A stretch of 50,658 nucleotides of DNA from Rhodospirillales bacterium (GTDB taxonomy: Bacteria > Pseudomonadota > Alphaproteobacteria > Rhodospirillales > WMHbin7): positions 1 through 50,658 of the forward strand of contig JACRJC010000036.1 in NCBI GenBank assembly GCA_016215555.1. Direction: 5' to 3'. Both the position numbers and the translations under genes were made by a program. Shown here one piece after another: positions 18,108 through 25,787 of this stretch. Numbering within the stretch: the stretch's first letter is position 1; the number at the start of each line of letters is the position of its first letter. A model generated the notes under the pieces. It was given only the letters and a program-made list of their open reading frames with translations, had not been told where the DNA came from and searched no databases.

Positions 18108-19443
18108 GGAACTGCTTTCGGGACGGCGCCACCTCGACATGATCGTGGCCGTGTTCCATCAACAAATTGCCGACGGCGAAAATCAGATCCCTGGCGCCGC
18201 GATAGCCGATCAAGGTCTGGTGCTGGGCCCCCAGCCGGTCGAATTGCGGAAAACCGGCGCGGAAGAAGGGAGTGCCCGAACGTTCGGCCATGCCCCGGCC
18301 ATGCGAATGCGTGACCAGCAGATCGCAGCCCTCGGCCATCGCTTCCAGATCAGCCAGATCGCCGACCAGCACCTCGGCCGCCGGCAGCGCGGCAAGACGC
18401 GTCTGGGGCGTGGTGGTGACGCAGGCCGCCAGTTCGGCGCCCATATCGGCCAGCCAGGATCCCAAAGCCAGCATCAGGTCGGGCTCGGCGCCGATAGCCA
18501 CCTTCTTGCCGCCGAAATAGAAATGCCCGTCCAGCATGGCATCGACCAACTGGCTGCGTTGGCGCTTTAGTTTCTCAGGCACCGGACGGCCGGAATATTC
18601 GCTTAAAGTCTCGACCAGATGATCGACCGGGCCCAGGCCGGTCAGACGGTCGAACAGAACATAGGGAACGCCGGTCCGTTCCTTCAGCGCTTCGGCAGGG
18701 CCGCGCATATGGCCGCCGACGGCGATGGTCAGGCCCGCACTCCCCATGGCTCGGATATCCTCCACCGTCGTGCCGCCGAAGGTGGTGGCGATATATTGGT
18801 CGGGCACATGGCCGTCCAGCGAGCCCGAAATGTCGGGCAGCACCATCGCTTCCAATCCAAAGGCCTCGACAATGTCTTGCAAGGCCTCAATGTCGCCCGG
18901 CGTCAGATGGCAGCCGGCCAGAATGTTGATGCGACCGCGCTGGGTTCTGGCCCGCGCCCGTTTGGGTTCGACCAGGGCTTCGATCATCGCCGTCACGGCA
19001 CTGGCCCAGCCTTCCTCCATGCCGCCCACATAGTCGGGCGTGGGGGCGAAAATCAGCGCCGTCTCGGCCAGTTCGGGATGGCGCTCGCGGATCAGCTTCA
19101 AATCGCTGGGAATGTCTTCGCCCCTGGTTTCGACCAGCCCGGTCGAGCAGATGCCGATAACCTTGGGCCTGGCGCGCGACGCGATATTCACCACCGCCTG
19201 TTCCAGATTGTCGAGCCCGCCCATGATGGTCGTCACTTCGTTCATGGCCGTGGTCTGGAAGGGAATGCCTTCGCGGTAATGGCGAACCAGCAGCACCAGA
19301 CCGAAAGCGGTGCAGCCTTGCGAGCCGTGCAGCAGCGGCAGACAGCCATCCAACCCCATGAAGGCCATGGCGCCGCCCAGAGGCGCGCTCATTTTCAGCG
19401 GATTGACGGCGCAGGCCTTGCGGGCGGGAAGAATGCGGGCCAT
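18094..19443 (-). CDS. nifN: NifN, FeMo-cofactor scaffold subunit
   Basis: A 449-residue NifK paralogue that forms the NifE2N2 scaffold on which FeMo-cofactor is matured. The N-terminal KACAVNPLKMSAPLGGAMAF and HGSQGCTAFGLVLLVRHYRE carry conserved cluster-ligating cysteines. GICSTGLVETRGEDI and the LLVTHSHGRGMAE region are typical. The C-terminus ends in a histidine-containing tail without extension. ATG 19443 follows the nifE stop directly, with AGGGGAGTG upstream. Confidence 0.96.
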   Translation of the reverse strand: MARILPARKACAVNPLKMSAPLGGAMAFMGLDGCLPLLHGSQGCTAFGLVLLVRHYREGIPFQTTAMNEVTTIMGGLDNLEQAVVNIASRARPKVIGICSTGLVETRGEDIPSDLKLIRERHPELAETALIFAPTPDYVGGMEEGWASAVTAMIEALVEPKRARARTQRGRINILAGCHLTPGDIEALQDIVEAFGLEAMVLPDISGSLDGHVPDQYIATTFGGTTVEDIRAMGSAGLTIAVGGHMRGPAEALKERTGVPYVLFDRLTGLGPVDHLVETLSEYSGRPVPEKLKRQRSQLVDAMLDGHFYFGGKKVAIGAEPDLMLALGSWLADMGAELAACVTTTPQTRLAALPAAEVLVGDLADLEAMAEGCDLLVTHSHGRGMAERSGTPFFRAGFPQFDRLGAQHQTLIGYRGARDLIFAVGNLLMEHGHDHVEVAPSRKQFHAAA

Positions 19444-20934
19444 CTACTTCACTCCCCTTAATATATCCTCACCCTGAGGAAGCCGCGCCAGCGGCTGTCT
19501 CGAAGGGTGCGCCTCATCCTTCGAGACGCTTCGCTCCTCAGGATGAGGCATTCTTGCGGTTTCCCAGGGTGCGGGCTTGCGCACCTGTTCCCAGATCGGG
19601 CTGGACAGGGCCAGGGCCAATCGCTCGACCAGGCGCAGCGTGCCCTGATAGCCGGCATAGGCGTGGATGCGCTCCTGATTGATGTCCAGCCAGGGGCGCT
19701 TGGCCTTCAGGGCCACGAATTGCGTGCGACCGCCCGACAGCATGATGTCGGCCTCGCCTTCCTTCAGCATGCGGTACATTTCGCGGGGCGGGATGGCGTC
19801 GACCATCGGCGCGTCGTCGCCCATCAGATCCTTGATGCGTTCCTTGTCGCTCTCGGTGGCCTTGCGCACCGAGGTCTTGATGATGGTCATGCCCAATTCC
19901 TGAAGCGCCGAGACCACCGACCAGGATTTATGGCCGCCGGTATAAAGCAGCACCTTCTTGCCAGAAAGCACGGGGCGGTATTTTTCCAGCCGCTCCCACA
20001 GCTTGGCCTCTTCCAAGGCGATCAGGGCCTCGGCGCGGTCCAGCAGTTCCGGATCGGCGCCCTGCTTGACCAGCAGCCCGGCCATGCCGCGCAACACATT
20101 GGAAACGTCGGTGACGCCGTAGAACGAGCCGTCCATATAAGGGATGCCCCAACGCTCTTCCATTTTGCGGGCCACATTGACCATGGCCTGCGAACAGACC
20201 AGCAGATTGGCCTTGGCGCGGTGCGCGCAAGCGATTTCATGATAGCGGGCGTCGCCGGTGATCGAGGCGCGCAGGCGGATGCCCAGTCTCTCGAACAAGG
20301 GCAGCACATACCACAATTCGCCGACCAGATTGAAATCGCCGATGATGTTGATGTCGTAAGGCGTGACATCGTCGGGTTCAATGGTGCCGATCACGTAATC
20401 GAGCAGCGTCTCACCGGCCAGCTTGTTGCCGAGATTCTTGGAACCCGCGAAGCCCGGCGCATCGACGGGGATCACCGGCAGGCCGAATTTCTCGGACGCC
20501 GCTTTGCAAACCTTGACCACATCGTCGCCGATCATGGCCGGAACGCAGGTCTGGTAAACGAAGATGGCGGGGGGCTTGTGGGCCTCGGCGACTTCGCGGA
20601 TGGCCTTCCACAGCTTCTTCTCGCCGCCATGGATGACGTCCAGCTCGGTCAGGTCGGTGGTGAAGCCGGTGCGGTACAGCGTGGGGCCGGAACTGGCCGA
20701 ATGACGGTTGTCCCAGGCATTGCCCTCGCAACCGATGGGGCCGTGCACGATATGGGCGGCGTCGGTGATGGGCTGCAGGGCGATCTTGGCGCCGTCAAAG
20801 GCGCAGCCGCCCGCCGCCGCCCCCGGGGTCAGGGGTTTCGAGCAGCCTTTCTTGCGGGCAGTCTCGCTCTTGGCCTGGTTGGTGGAACAGCCGGGCTCGT
20901 TGAACACTTCCGCGATTTTGGCCTTCAAGGACAT
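19444..20934 (-). CDS. nifE: NifE, FeMo-cofactor scaffold subunit, repeat-derived C-terminus
   Basis: A 496-residue NifD paralogue, partner of NifN. It starts at ATG 20934 with CTGGAGGCGTC upstream. Conserved cysteine regions are FNEPGCSTN, KKGCSKPLTPGAAAGGCAFDGA, GPIGCEGNAWDNR and YQTCVPAMIGDD; the chain continues through HKSWSVVSALQELGM and ends its normal domain at IWEQVRKPAPWE. The last 35 or so residues (from about ARMPHPEERS) are encoded by family-A palindromes at 19467-19548 and are not expected in NifE. First gene of the nif operon. Confidence 0.95.
   Translation of the reverse strand: MSLKAKIAEVFNEPGCSTNQAKSETARKKGCSKPLTPGAAAGGCAFDGAKIALQPITDAAHIVHGPIGCEGNAWDNRHSASSGPTLYRTGFTTDLTELDVIHGGEKKLWKAIREVAEAHKPPAIFVYQTCVPAMIGDDVVKVCKAASEKFGLPVIPVDAPGFAGSKNLGNKLAGETLLDYVIGTIEPDDVTPYDINIIGDFNLVGELWYVLPLFERLGIRLRASITGDARYHEIACAHRAKANLLVCSQAMVNVARKMEERWGIPYMDGSFYGVTDVSNVLRGMAGLLVKQGADPELLDRAEALIALEEAKLWERLEKYRPVLSGKKVLLYTGGHKSWSVVSALQELGMTIIKTSVRKATESDKERIKDLMGDDAPMVDAIPPREMYRMLKEGEADIMLSGGRTQFVALKAKRPWLDINQERIHAYAGYQGTLRLVERLALALSSPIWEQVRKPAPWETARMPHPEERSVSKDEAHPSRQPLARLPQGEDILRGVK
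19467..19548. repeat. Pair of family-A repeats inside the nifE 3' end
   Basis: Two head-to-head palindromes: 19467-19509 (CCTCACCCTGAGGAAGCC ... TCTCGAAGGGTG) and 19512-19548 (CCTCATCCTTCGAGACGC ... CTCAGGATGAGG). Both lie within the open reading frame of nifE and end 20 bases before its stop. Confidence 0.9.
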
Positions 20935-20960
20935 GACGCCTCCAGTCATGCCATGGGCCT

Positions 20961-20976
20961 TGCAAGCCGCGTGCCC
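20961..20976 (-). promoter_or_regulatory. Sigma-54 promoter of the nifE operon
   Basis: On the minus strand the sequence GGGCAC-N5-TTGCA matches the RpoN -24/-12 consensus (TGGCAC-N5-TTGCW) with one mismatch and correct spacing. Transcription would begin about 16 bases upstream of the nifE ATG at 20934. Confidence 0.85.
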
Positions 20977-21019
20977 AATGTGTATTATTGCAAATCAATG
21001 GGTTAACTTGGATGCGGGC

Positions 21020-21035
21020 TGTCGGATTCCCGACA
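21020..21035 (-). promoter_or_regulatory. NifA upstream activator site 1
   Basis: An exact TGT-N10-ACA element with further dyad symmetry (TGTCGGGAATCCGACA), about 60 bases upstream of the sigma-54 -12 region. Confidence 0.8.
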
Positions 21036-21039
21036 GGCC

Positions 21040-21055
21040 TGTCGCAAGGAAAACA
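21040..21055 (-). promoter_or_regulatory. NifA upstream activator site 2
   Basis: A second exact TGT-N10-ACA match, centred 20 bases (about two helical turns) from site 1, so both would face the same side of the DNA. Confidence 0.65.
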
Positions 21056-21157
21056 GCGGGGGGGCGCAATCCCCATATGCAGACTACCCGAAGGTTATAG
21101 ACCGATCAGGGATGGGCTTTTGCGTCTTGTGACGAAATTTGATATTCTTGAACGGCG

Positions 21158-22372
21158 ATGAATAGGCTTCTGCTCCTCATGTTGCGCAGCTTTTCTCCTG
21201 TCATGGTGCTGTGCGTGGTTTTGTTGTGTCTTGCGCCCGAAGCCGAGGCGCAGCGCCATCTCTGTAACAAGGCGGGAACGGACTGCACGGTTCCCGATGT
21301 GCAGGCCGGCGAGGAAGAGACGCCGCCGCCCGACGCCACGCTGTCCTTCGATTCCGGCGTCGCCGGGGCCTCTTCGGAAAAGCGGGTGGGCGGACGGCAG
21401 ATTTCGCGCCGGGCCACGCAATATATCGCCCTGGCCAGCCGTGGCGGCAGCAATCCGACCTATACGCTGGCCTCTTCGAACTGGAACGGCGACAAGTACC
21501 GCACCTGCCTGTGGATCGGCGCCAGCGCCGATCAGAAATTGAAAATCATCCGCTCCTATTTCGAATTCTCGATCGCGTCCTCGAAAACCAAATCGTCGGG
21601 TTCGGGTTTCACCTTCGCCGCCATTCCGGCAGGCACGGAAGTCGATGCCACGCACATTCCCTGCGGCGGTTCTGGCGGCTATCTCGGCTACCAGAACGCC
21701 GGCGATCAGGGCGACATGCCCGATGAGAAATTCGCCGTCGAATGGGATGTGCAAGACGATGGAACCTCGGGCTTCCACGATCCCGCCAACAATCACATGG
21801 CCATCGACCGTCAGGCGGTCACGCACAACGGCCAGGCCAGCGAGGGGCCGAAATGCCCCGGCGGCGGAGCGACGGCCAACGAGCTGACCGACGCCGCCGC
21901 CTGCGCTGTCGGCAATGACACGGCCTGGTTCGAAGACGGCTCGACAAACAAGAACAGCAACGAATTCCACCCGGTGCGGGTGGAAACCGCCTATGTCAGC
22001 AGCGGCAACTGCGCATCCGGCGGGCAAAGCTTCGCCGCCTCGCCGGCCTCCCCTTACGTCAAGGTGACCGCCTACATGTGGGGCCTTTACACTCGCAGCC
22101 GGACCTGCCTGAAATACGACGACCGAAGGCCCGACAGATGCGTCAAGTATTCGCGCGACGTCTGGACGGCTCCTTGCGCCAACTGCAAAAGCAACCTGGG
22201 GCAGAATTACGCCGACATCGCCCCCAATTCCGACAGTTCGCCGATAGCCGTCACCACCCATTGCGTGCCGGTGACGGCGGATATGGATAAAATCCATCTC
22301 GGCTGGACGGCGGGAACCAACAGCCGCCCGATCACGCTGCAAATCCGCGGTTTCGGGGCGAAGGTGGATTAG
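21158..22372 (+). CDS. Secreted L-type-lectin-like protein, putative pilus adhesin 1
   Basis: A 404-residue protein with a Sec signal peptide likely cut after APEAEA (residue 31); the mature chain begins QRHLCNKAGTDCTVPD and a short Pro/Glu linker. The centre reads GGYLGYQN, then FAVEWDVQDDG, then HDPANNHMAID. This is the legume-lectin metal-site pattern: E195-x-D197, D201 in the Asn position, D208-P-x3-H213, compared with E8, D10, N14, D19, H24 of concanavalin A. Several cysteines suggest disulfides in the periplasm or outside. It is paralogous to the protein at 23230 (same mature N-terminus). Adhesin or carbohydrate binding is inferred from fold signature and from the pilus genes downstream. 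Confidence 0.7.
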   Translation: MNRLLLLMLRSFSPVMVLCVVLLCLAPEAEAQRHLCNKAGTDCTVPDVQAGEEETPPPDATLSFDSGVAGASSEKRVGGRQISRRATQYIALASRGGSNPTYTLASSNWNGDKYRTCLWIGASADQKLKIIRSYFEFSIASSKTKSSGSGFTFAAIPAGTEVDATHIPCGGSGGYLGYQNAGDQGDMPDEKFAVEWDVQDDGTSGFHDPANNHMAIDRQAVTHNGQASEGPKCPGGGATANELTDAAACAVGNDTAWFEDGSTNKNSNEFHPVRVETAYVSSGNCASGGQSFAASPASPYVKVTAYMWGLYTRSRTCLKYDDRRPDRCVKYSRDVWTAPCANCKSNLGQNYADIAPNSDSSPIAVTTHCVPVTADMDKIHLGWTAGTNSRPITLQIRGFGAKVD

Positions 22373-22453
22373 GCCCCAGGGCATTGAGACGATGGAAACA
22401 TCATGCTAGGCTTGAGATTGAAGATTTTTCCTGGATGGAAGGCGGGGACTCGC

Positions 22454-23170
22454 ATGAAGCGGGAGGGAACGGATATCGGAACGCATCCCGAAGGCGGCGC
22501 CGCCCTTCTGATCATCGTCGCCATCCTGGCCATCATCGCCGCCCTGTCGGTGGGTACCCGCTATTTCGGCGGCTCGACCCGGAAAGTGGCGCAGACTCTC
22601 GACACCAAGCTGAACGACGCCAACGTCGAGAACGCCATGGCCGCCTTTTTCGAATCGCAGACCGAATCGGATACCGTCGGCTCGCGTCTGCCCTGTCCGG
22701 CCGACATTACCGAAGCCGACGCCAGCAAGATCGGCACCGAGGAGCGCGACGCCAGCGGCACCTGCACGGCGGCTTTTGCCGCCCAGGTGCTGCCCTGGAA
22801 AACCATAGGCATTCCGGAAAGCCAGGCCCGCGACGCCTGGGGCAATTACTATTCCTATCATGTGCTGGACGCCCTGACCAAGGACAAGCCGGTCAACGAA
22901 ACGAACTTCGACAGCGGCGGCGATCTGCTCATCACCGGCCTGACCATCAAGGCGACCGCCGCCAGTGCGACCAACCTGACCGACAAGGCCTTTTTCGTCG
23001 TCATCAGCCACGGCCCCAACGGCGACAGCGGCAATGTTTCGAGAACCCAGCAGAAGCCGGCATCGACGGACGCCGACGAAGCGGAGAACACGAATGGCGA
23101 CACGACCTACGTAAAATCGGGGACGCCGGGGGGCAAATTCGACGACCTTCTCACTTACTGGATACGCTAG
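22454..23170 (+). CDS. MshP/PilX/GspK-like minor pilin lacking Glu5
   Basis: A 238-residue pilin-like protein from ATG 22454 (22403 also possible). A short leader ending HPEGG is followed by the hydrophobic stretch AALLIIVAILAIIAALSVG, with no glutamate at mature position 5. That is the pattern of MshP, PilX and GspK minor pilins rather than of major pilins. The C-terminal domain contains RLPCPADI, VLPWKTIGIPESQARDAWGN and FFVVISHGPNGDSG, shared with the prepilin at 24939. It lies between the two lectin-like genes, 82 bases after the first. Confidence 0.72.
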   Translation: MKREGTDIGTHPEGGAALLIIVAILAIIAALSVGTRYFGGSTRKVAQTLDTKLNDANVENAMAAFFESQTESDTVGSRLPCPADITEADASKIGTEERDASGTCTAAFAAQVLPWKTIGIPESQARDAWGNYYSYHVLDALTKDKPVNETNFDSGGDLLITGLTIKATAASATNLTDKAFFVVISHGPNGDSGNVSRTQQKPASTDADEAENTNGDTTYVKSGTPGGKFDDLLTYWIR

Positions 23171-23229
23171 CGACGGTGGCGCAGCAACGCAAACGACCAC
23201 CGGACGCCAATGCAGGAAAGGGCCGCTTT

Positions 23230-24645
23230 ATGAACAAGCTTCTATCCACCACCGCCAAAGCGACGTGCTTTGCCGCCGCGCTGCTGTTCTTCATGGGCAG
23301 CGTCATCCCCCAGGCCAGCGCCCAGCGCCACTTCGGCTCGAAACTTGGCCCGGAGAGCACCATACCGCCAGATGACGGAGGAGGTGGCGGCGAAGACCCG
23401 CCGCCGCCGCCGCCGCCGGGAAACAAGAAATACTATTTCTTCGAGGATTTGAAGGATTCCTCGGCGCTGGTCATGACCAAGAAAAGCGAAAGCGGCAAAA
23501 CCCTTGCCCCCACGGTCACCGGCCTGTCCAAAGGCAAGAAGAAATGGCGGGACGGCCGATCGAAATCGTCCGCCGGCACGGTAGTCTTCGACGGCTCCCA
23601 GGACAACCGGCGCAGTTGCGCCTGGATTCCCAAATCGGGCGATCCGGCCACCTTCCCCTTGCAAGACAAGATCATCCGCGGCTATTACACCATCAAATTC
23701 GACAGCGACGACCACAATGAACGGGGCGAAGGCACGGTATTGGCCTTCCTGCCCGGCTCCACCGACGTTACCCCGGGGCTTTGCGGCAGCTACGGATCGG
23801 ACCTGGGTTATGCCAACAACGGCTCCTATAATTCCATGCCGGAACCCCGTTTCGGCATCGAAATCGACGTCACCCGCAACAGCTCGATGAACGATCCCGA
23901 CAACAACCATCTGGCTATCGTCTACAACGGGGTCAAGCACGACGGAACTTTGGCTCCGTCCTGCCCCGCCACCTCGAGCGCCAACGACAACACGTCGCCC
24001 TACGGCGCCTGCTGGGTCGGGGCCAAGGAACAATACGATTGGAGGGGATGGGGATGGGGCCGGGGACGGCGGGCCTGGTCAGACGGCATCGTTCTGGCGT
24101 CGGCCTCCTTCTCCGACCTGCCGCTGCCGCAGTCGGCTCCTGAGGATGACGGCTCGTACAAGCTTGCCGACCGCGACGAGGACCGGGGCCGGGGCGGAGA
24201 CAACTGGAACTGGGGCGGCGGCGGCGAGCACGACTGGGGCAAAGGCTGGAGACGCGACAACGACCGTGACGACGATGACGACCGCGACCGGGACCGCTAC
24301 CGCGACAACGACCGCGAGTCCAACAAGAAGGCCAACTGGCTGGAAGACGGCAAGGAGCACGGCATCCGGGTCGAAATCACCAGCGGGCACGCCAGTTGCG
24401 CGGCGACGCAGATTCACGTCAAGGCCTGGGCCTGCAAGAGCGACGACAATACATGCAGCAAGGATTCGAACTTCAAGGTCGTCGCAGCCGCCTATACCGG
24501 CAGGGCGACCGGCGTCGTCGAAGCCTGCGTGCCCTTCAACCCCGCCACCTACGCCAATCTGGTCATCGGCTTCACTTACGCCTCCAGCAAACAGAAGACC
24601 AAGGTGACCTACAACAACTTCGTCATCCAGACCTTCAATAAGTAG
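23230..24645 (+). CDS. Secreted L-type-lectin-like protein, putative pilus adhesin 2
   Basis: A 471-residue protein with a signal peptide cut after QASA (residue 31) and mature start QRHFGSKLGPESTIPPDD, then a Gly- and Pro-rich linker. SDLGYANNG is followed by FGIEIDVTRNSSMNDPDNNHLAI: E211, D213, N217, D222 and H227 reproduce the spacing of the concanavalin A Mn/Ca ligands (E8, D10, N14, D19, H24) exactly. Residues about 267-368 are a low-complexity insertion rich in Trp/Gly/Arg, then Arg/Asp, absent from the paralogue at 21158. The domain resumes at NWLEDGKEHGIRVEI and ends in a strand-rich tail. A terminator follows. Confidence 0.72.
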   Translation: MNKLLSTTAKATCFAAALLFFMGSVIPQASAQRHFGSKLGPESTIPPDDGGGGGEDPPPPPPPGNKKYYFFEDLKDSSALVMTKKSESGKTLAPTVTGLSKGKKKWRDGRSKSSAGTVVFDGSQDNRRSCAWIPKSGDPATFPLQDKIIRGYYTIKFDSDDHNERGEGTVLAFLPGSTDVTPGLCGSYGSDLGYANNGSYNSMPEPRFGIEIDVTRNSSMNDPDNNHLAIVYNGVKHDGTLAPSCPATSSANDNTSPYGACWVGAKEQYDWRGWGWGRGRRAWSDGIVLASASFSDLPLPQSAPEDDGSYKLADRDEDRGRGGDNWNWGGGGEHDWGKGWRRDNDRDDDDDRDRDRYRDNDRESNKKANWLEDGKEHGIRVEITSGHASCAATQIHVKAWACKSDDNTCSKDSNFKVVAAAYTGRATGVVEACVPFNPATYANLVIGFTYASSKQKTKVTYNNFVIQTFNK

Positions 24646-24684
24646 GCTGCAAGACCACTGTTGAAGTTGCTCCATTCCTGCTAA

Positions 24685-24722
24685 AATGCCCCCATCCTGC
24701 AAAGGATGGGGGTTTTGGTTCT
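24685..24722 (+). terminator. Rho-independent terminator after lectin-like gene 2
   Basis: A perfect 10-bp stem CCCCCATCCT/AGGATGGGGG (24689-24698 and 24703-24712) with loop GCAA, followed by TTTTGGTTCTT. Confidence 0.88.
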
Positions 24723-24765
24723 TCGACTTTGGATGTGGAATTGCGGCAGGGCCGTCAAAATTCCA

Positions 24766-24889
24766 CCTCATCCTGAGGAGGGCCGAAGGCCCGTCTCGAA
24801 GGATGAAGACAGGACAGGCAAGGCAGATGTACGAAATTCTCTCTGCTCACCCTTCGAGACGCGCCTAATGGCGCTCCTCAGGGTGAGGA
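24766..24889. repeat. Two family-A REP-like palindromes
   Basis: Copies at 24766-24806 (CCTCATCCTGAGGAGGGCC ... TCTCGAAGGATGA) and 24847-24889 (TCACCCTTCGAGACGCGCC ... CTCAGGGTGAGG). They fill the gap between the terminator and the next pilin gene. Confidence 0.88.
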
Positions 24890-24938
24890 GGCTTGTTTGC
24901 CCTTTTCCTTTTGTCGCGTCGAGGAGCTGGGGTTTTTT

Positions 24939-25787
24939 ATGAGCACTCGCTTGCATCGCTTGATAGAAAACAGAAGTTCGGGCCGCCAGCAAGGTTTTAC
25001 CCTGCTGGAAATCGCCATCGTCATGGTGGTGGTGGCCCTGCTGATGGGCATGGGGCTTCAGACCTACAGCTCCTCTCTGGACAATGCCAAGCGCAAGACC
25101 ACCACCGACCGGATGGACAAGGTCGAAGAAGCGATTACCGCCTACGTCATCCAGAACAACTACGTCCCTTGCCCGGCCGATGGTTCGCTTCCCAGCACCA
25201 ACGTCAGTTACGGCATTTCGCTGACCACCGGGGCCCTCGGCTCGACCGATTGCGACCTGACTTACACAGCCGGCGCACGCGTCATTCCCTGGCGCACGCT
25301 GGGTCTGGATGAACTGTATTCCCGCGACGGATGGGGAAACCGTATCTCCTATATGACGGCAGGCGCCTCTCAGGCAGGAGCAACCACTCCGACGACCATC
25401 AACTTCACTCTCGGCGCCGACGACGACGGCATGCAGCGCGAAGGCACTGGTTTTCCTTTCGGCTTCCTGATCGTCAACGACCTCGCGGGGACTCAGCTCA
25501 CCAACAGTGGAGCGGGCTGCAGCGCCACCAATATTTGCGCCGCCTATGTGCTGATCAGCCACGGCGCCCATGCCGTGGGCGCCTATACCGGCAGCAGCAC
25601 ACCAGCGGTGATCGGCGGCGTGGCTAGCGTCGGCGAGACCGCCAACAATGACGGCGCCACGCCCTTCGTTCAGAACATCCCCACCGAACAAGCCTCGGCC
25701 AGCGGCATCTTCGACGACATCGTGCGCTGGCGCTCGGCGCAAAGCATCGTCTCGGCCTGCGGAACCGGGGCCTGCGGAAACAACTGA
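24939..25787 (+). CDS. Type IV prepilin (minor pilin) with CPAD / PWRTLG domain
   Basis: A 282-residue prepilin from ATG 24939 with GAGGAG upstream. The 19-residue leader ends RQQG, then the canonical class III signal FTLLEIAIVMVVVALLMGMG with Glu5. The globular part contains YVPCPADGS, VIPWRTLGLDELYSRDGWGN and AAYVLISHGAHAVGAY, colinear with motifs in the protein at 22454. The two thus share a C-terminal domain but differ at the N-terminus. Cysteines near the C-terminus may form a loop. Its stop overlaps the start of the lytic transglycosylase gene (TGATG). Confidence 0.85.
   Translation: MSTRLHRLIENRSSGRQQGFTLLEIAIVMVVVALLMGMGLQTYSSSLDNAKRKTTTDRMDKVEEAITAYVIQNNYVPCPADGSLPSTNVSYGISLTTGALGSTDCDLTYTAGARVIPWRTLGLDELYSRDGWGNRISYMTAGASQAGATTPTTINFTLGADDDGMQREGTGFPFGFLIVNDLAGTQLTNSGAGCSATNICAAYVLISHGAHAVGAYTGSSTPAVIGGVASVGETANNDGATPFVQNIPTEQASASGIFDDIVRWRSAQSIVSACGTGACGNN

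Noticed and set aside
22384-23229. Extension of the second lectin-like protein upstream of 23230
   Set aside because: The frame is open but is Arg-rich shadow sequence of the minor pilin gene; a clean signal peptide starts at 23230.
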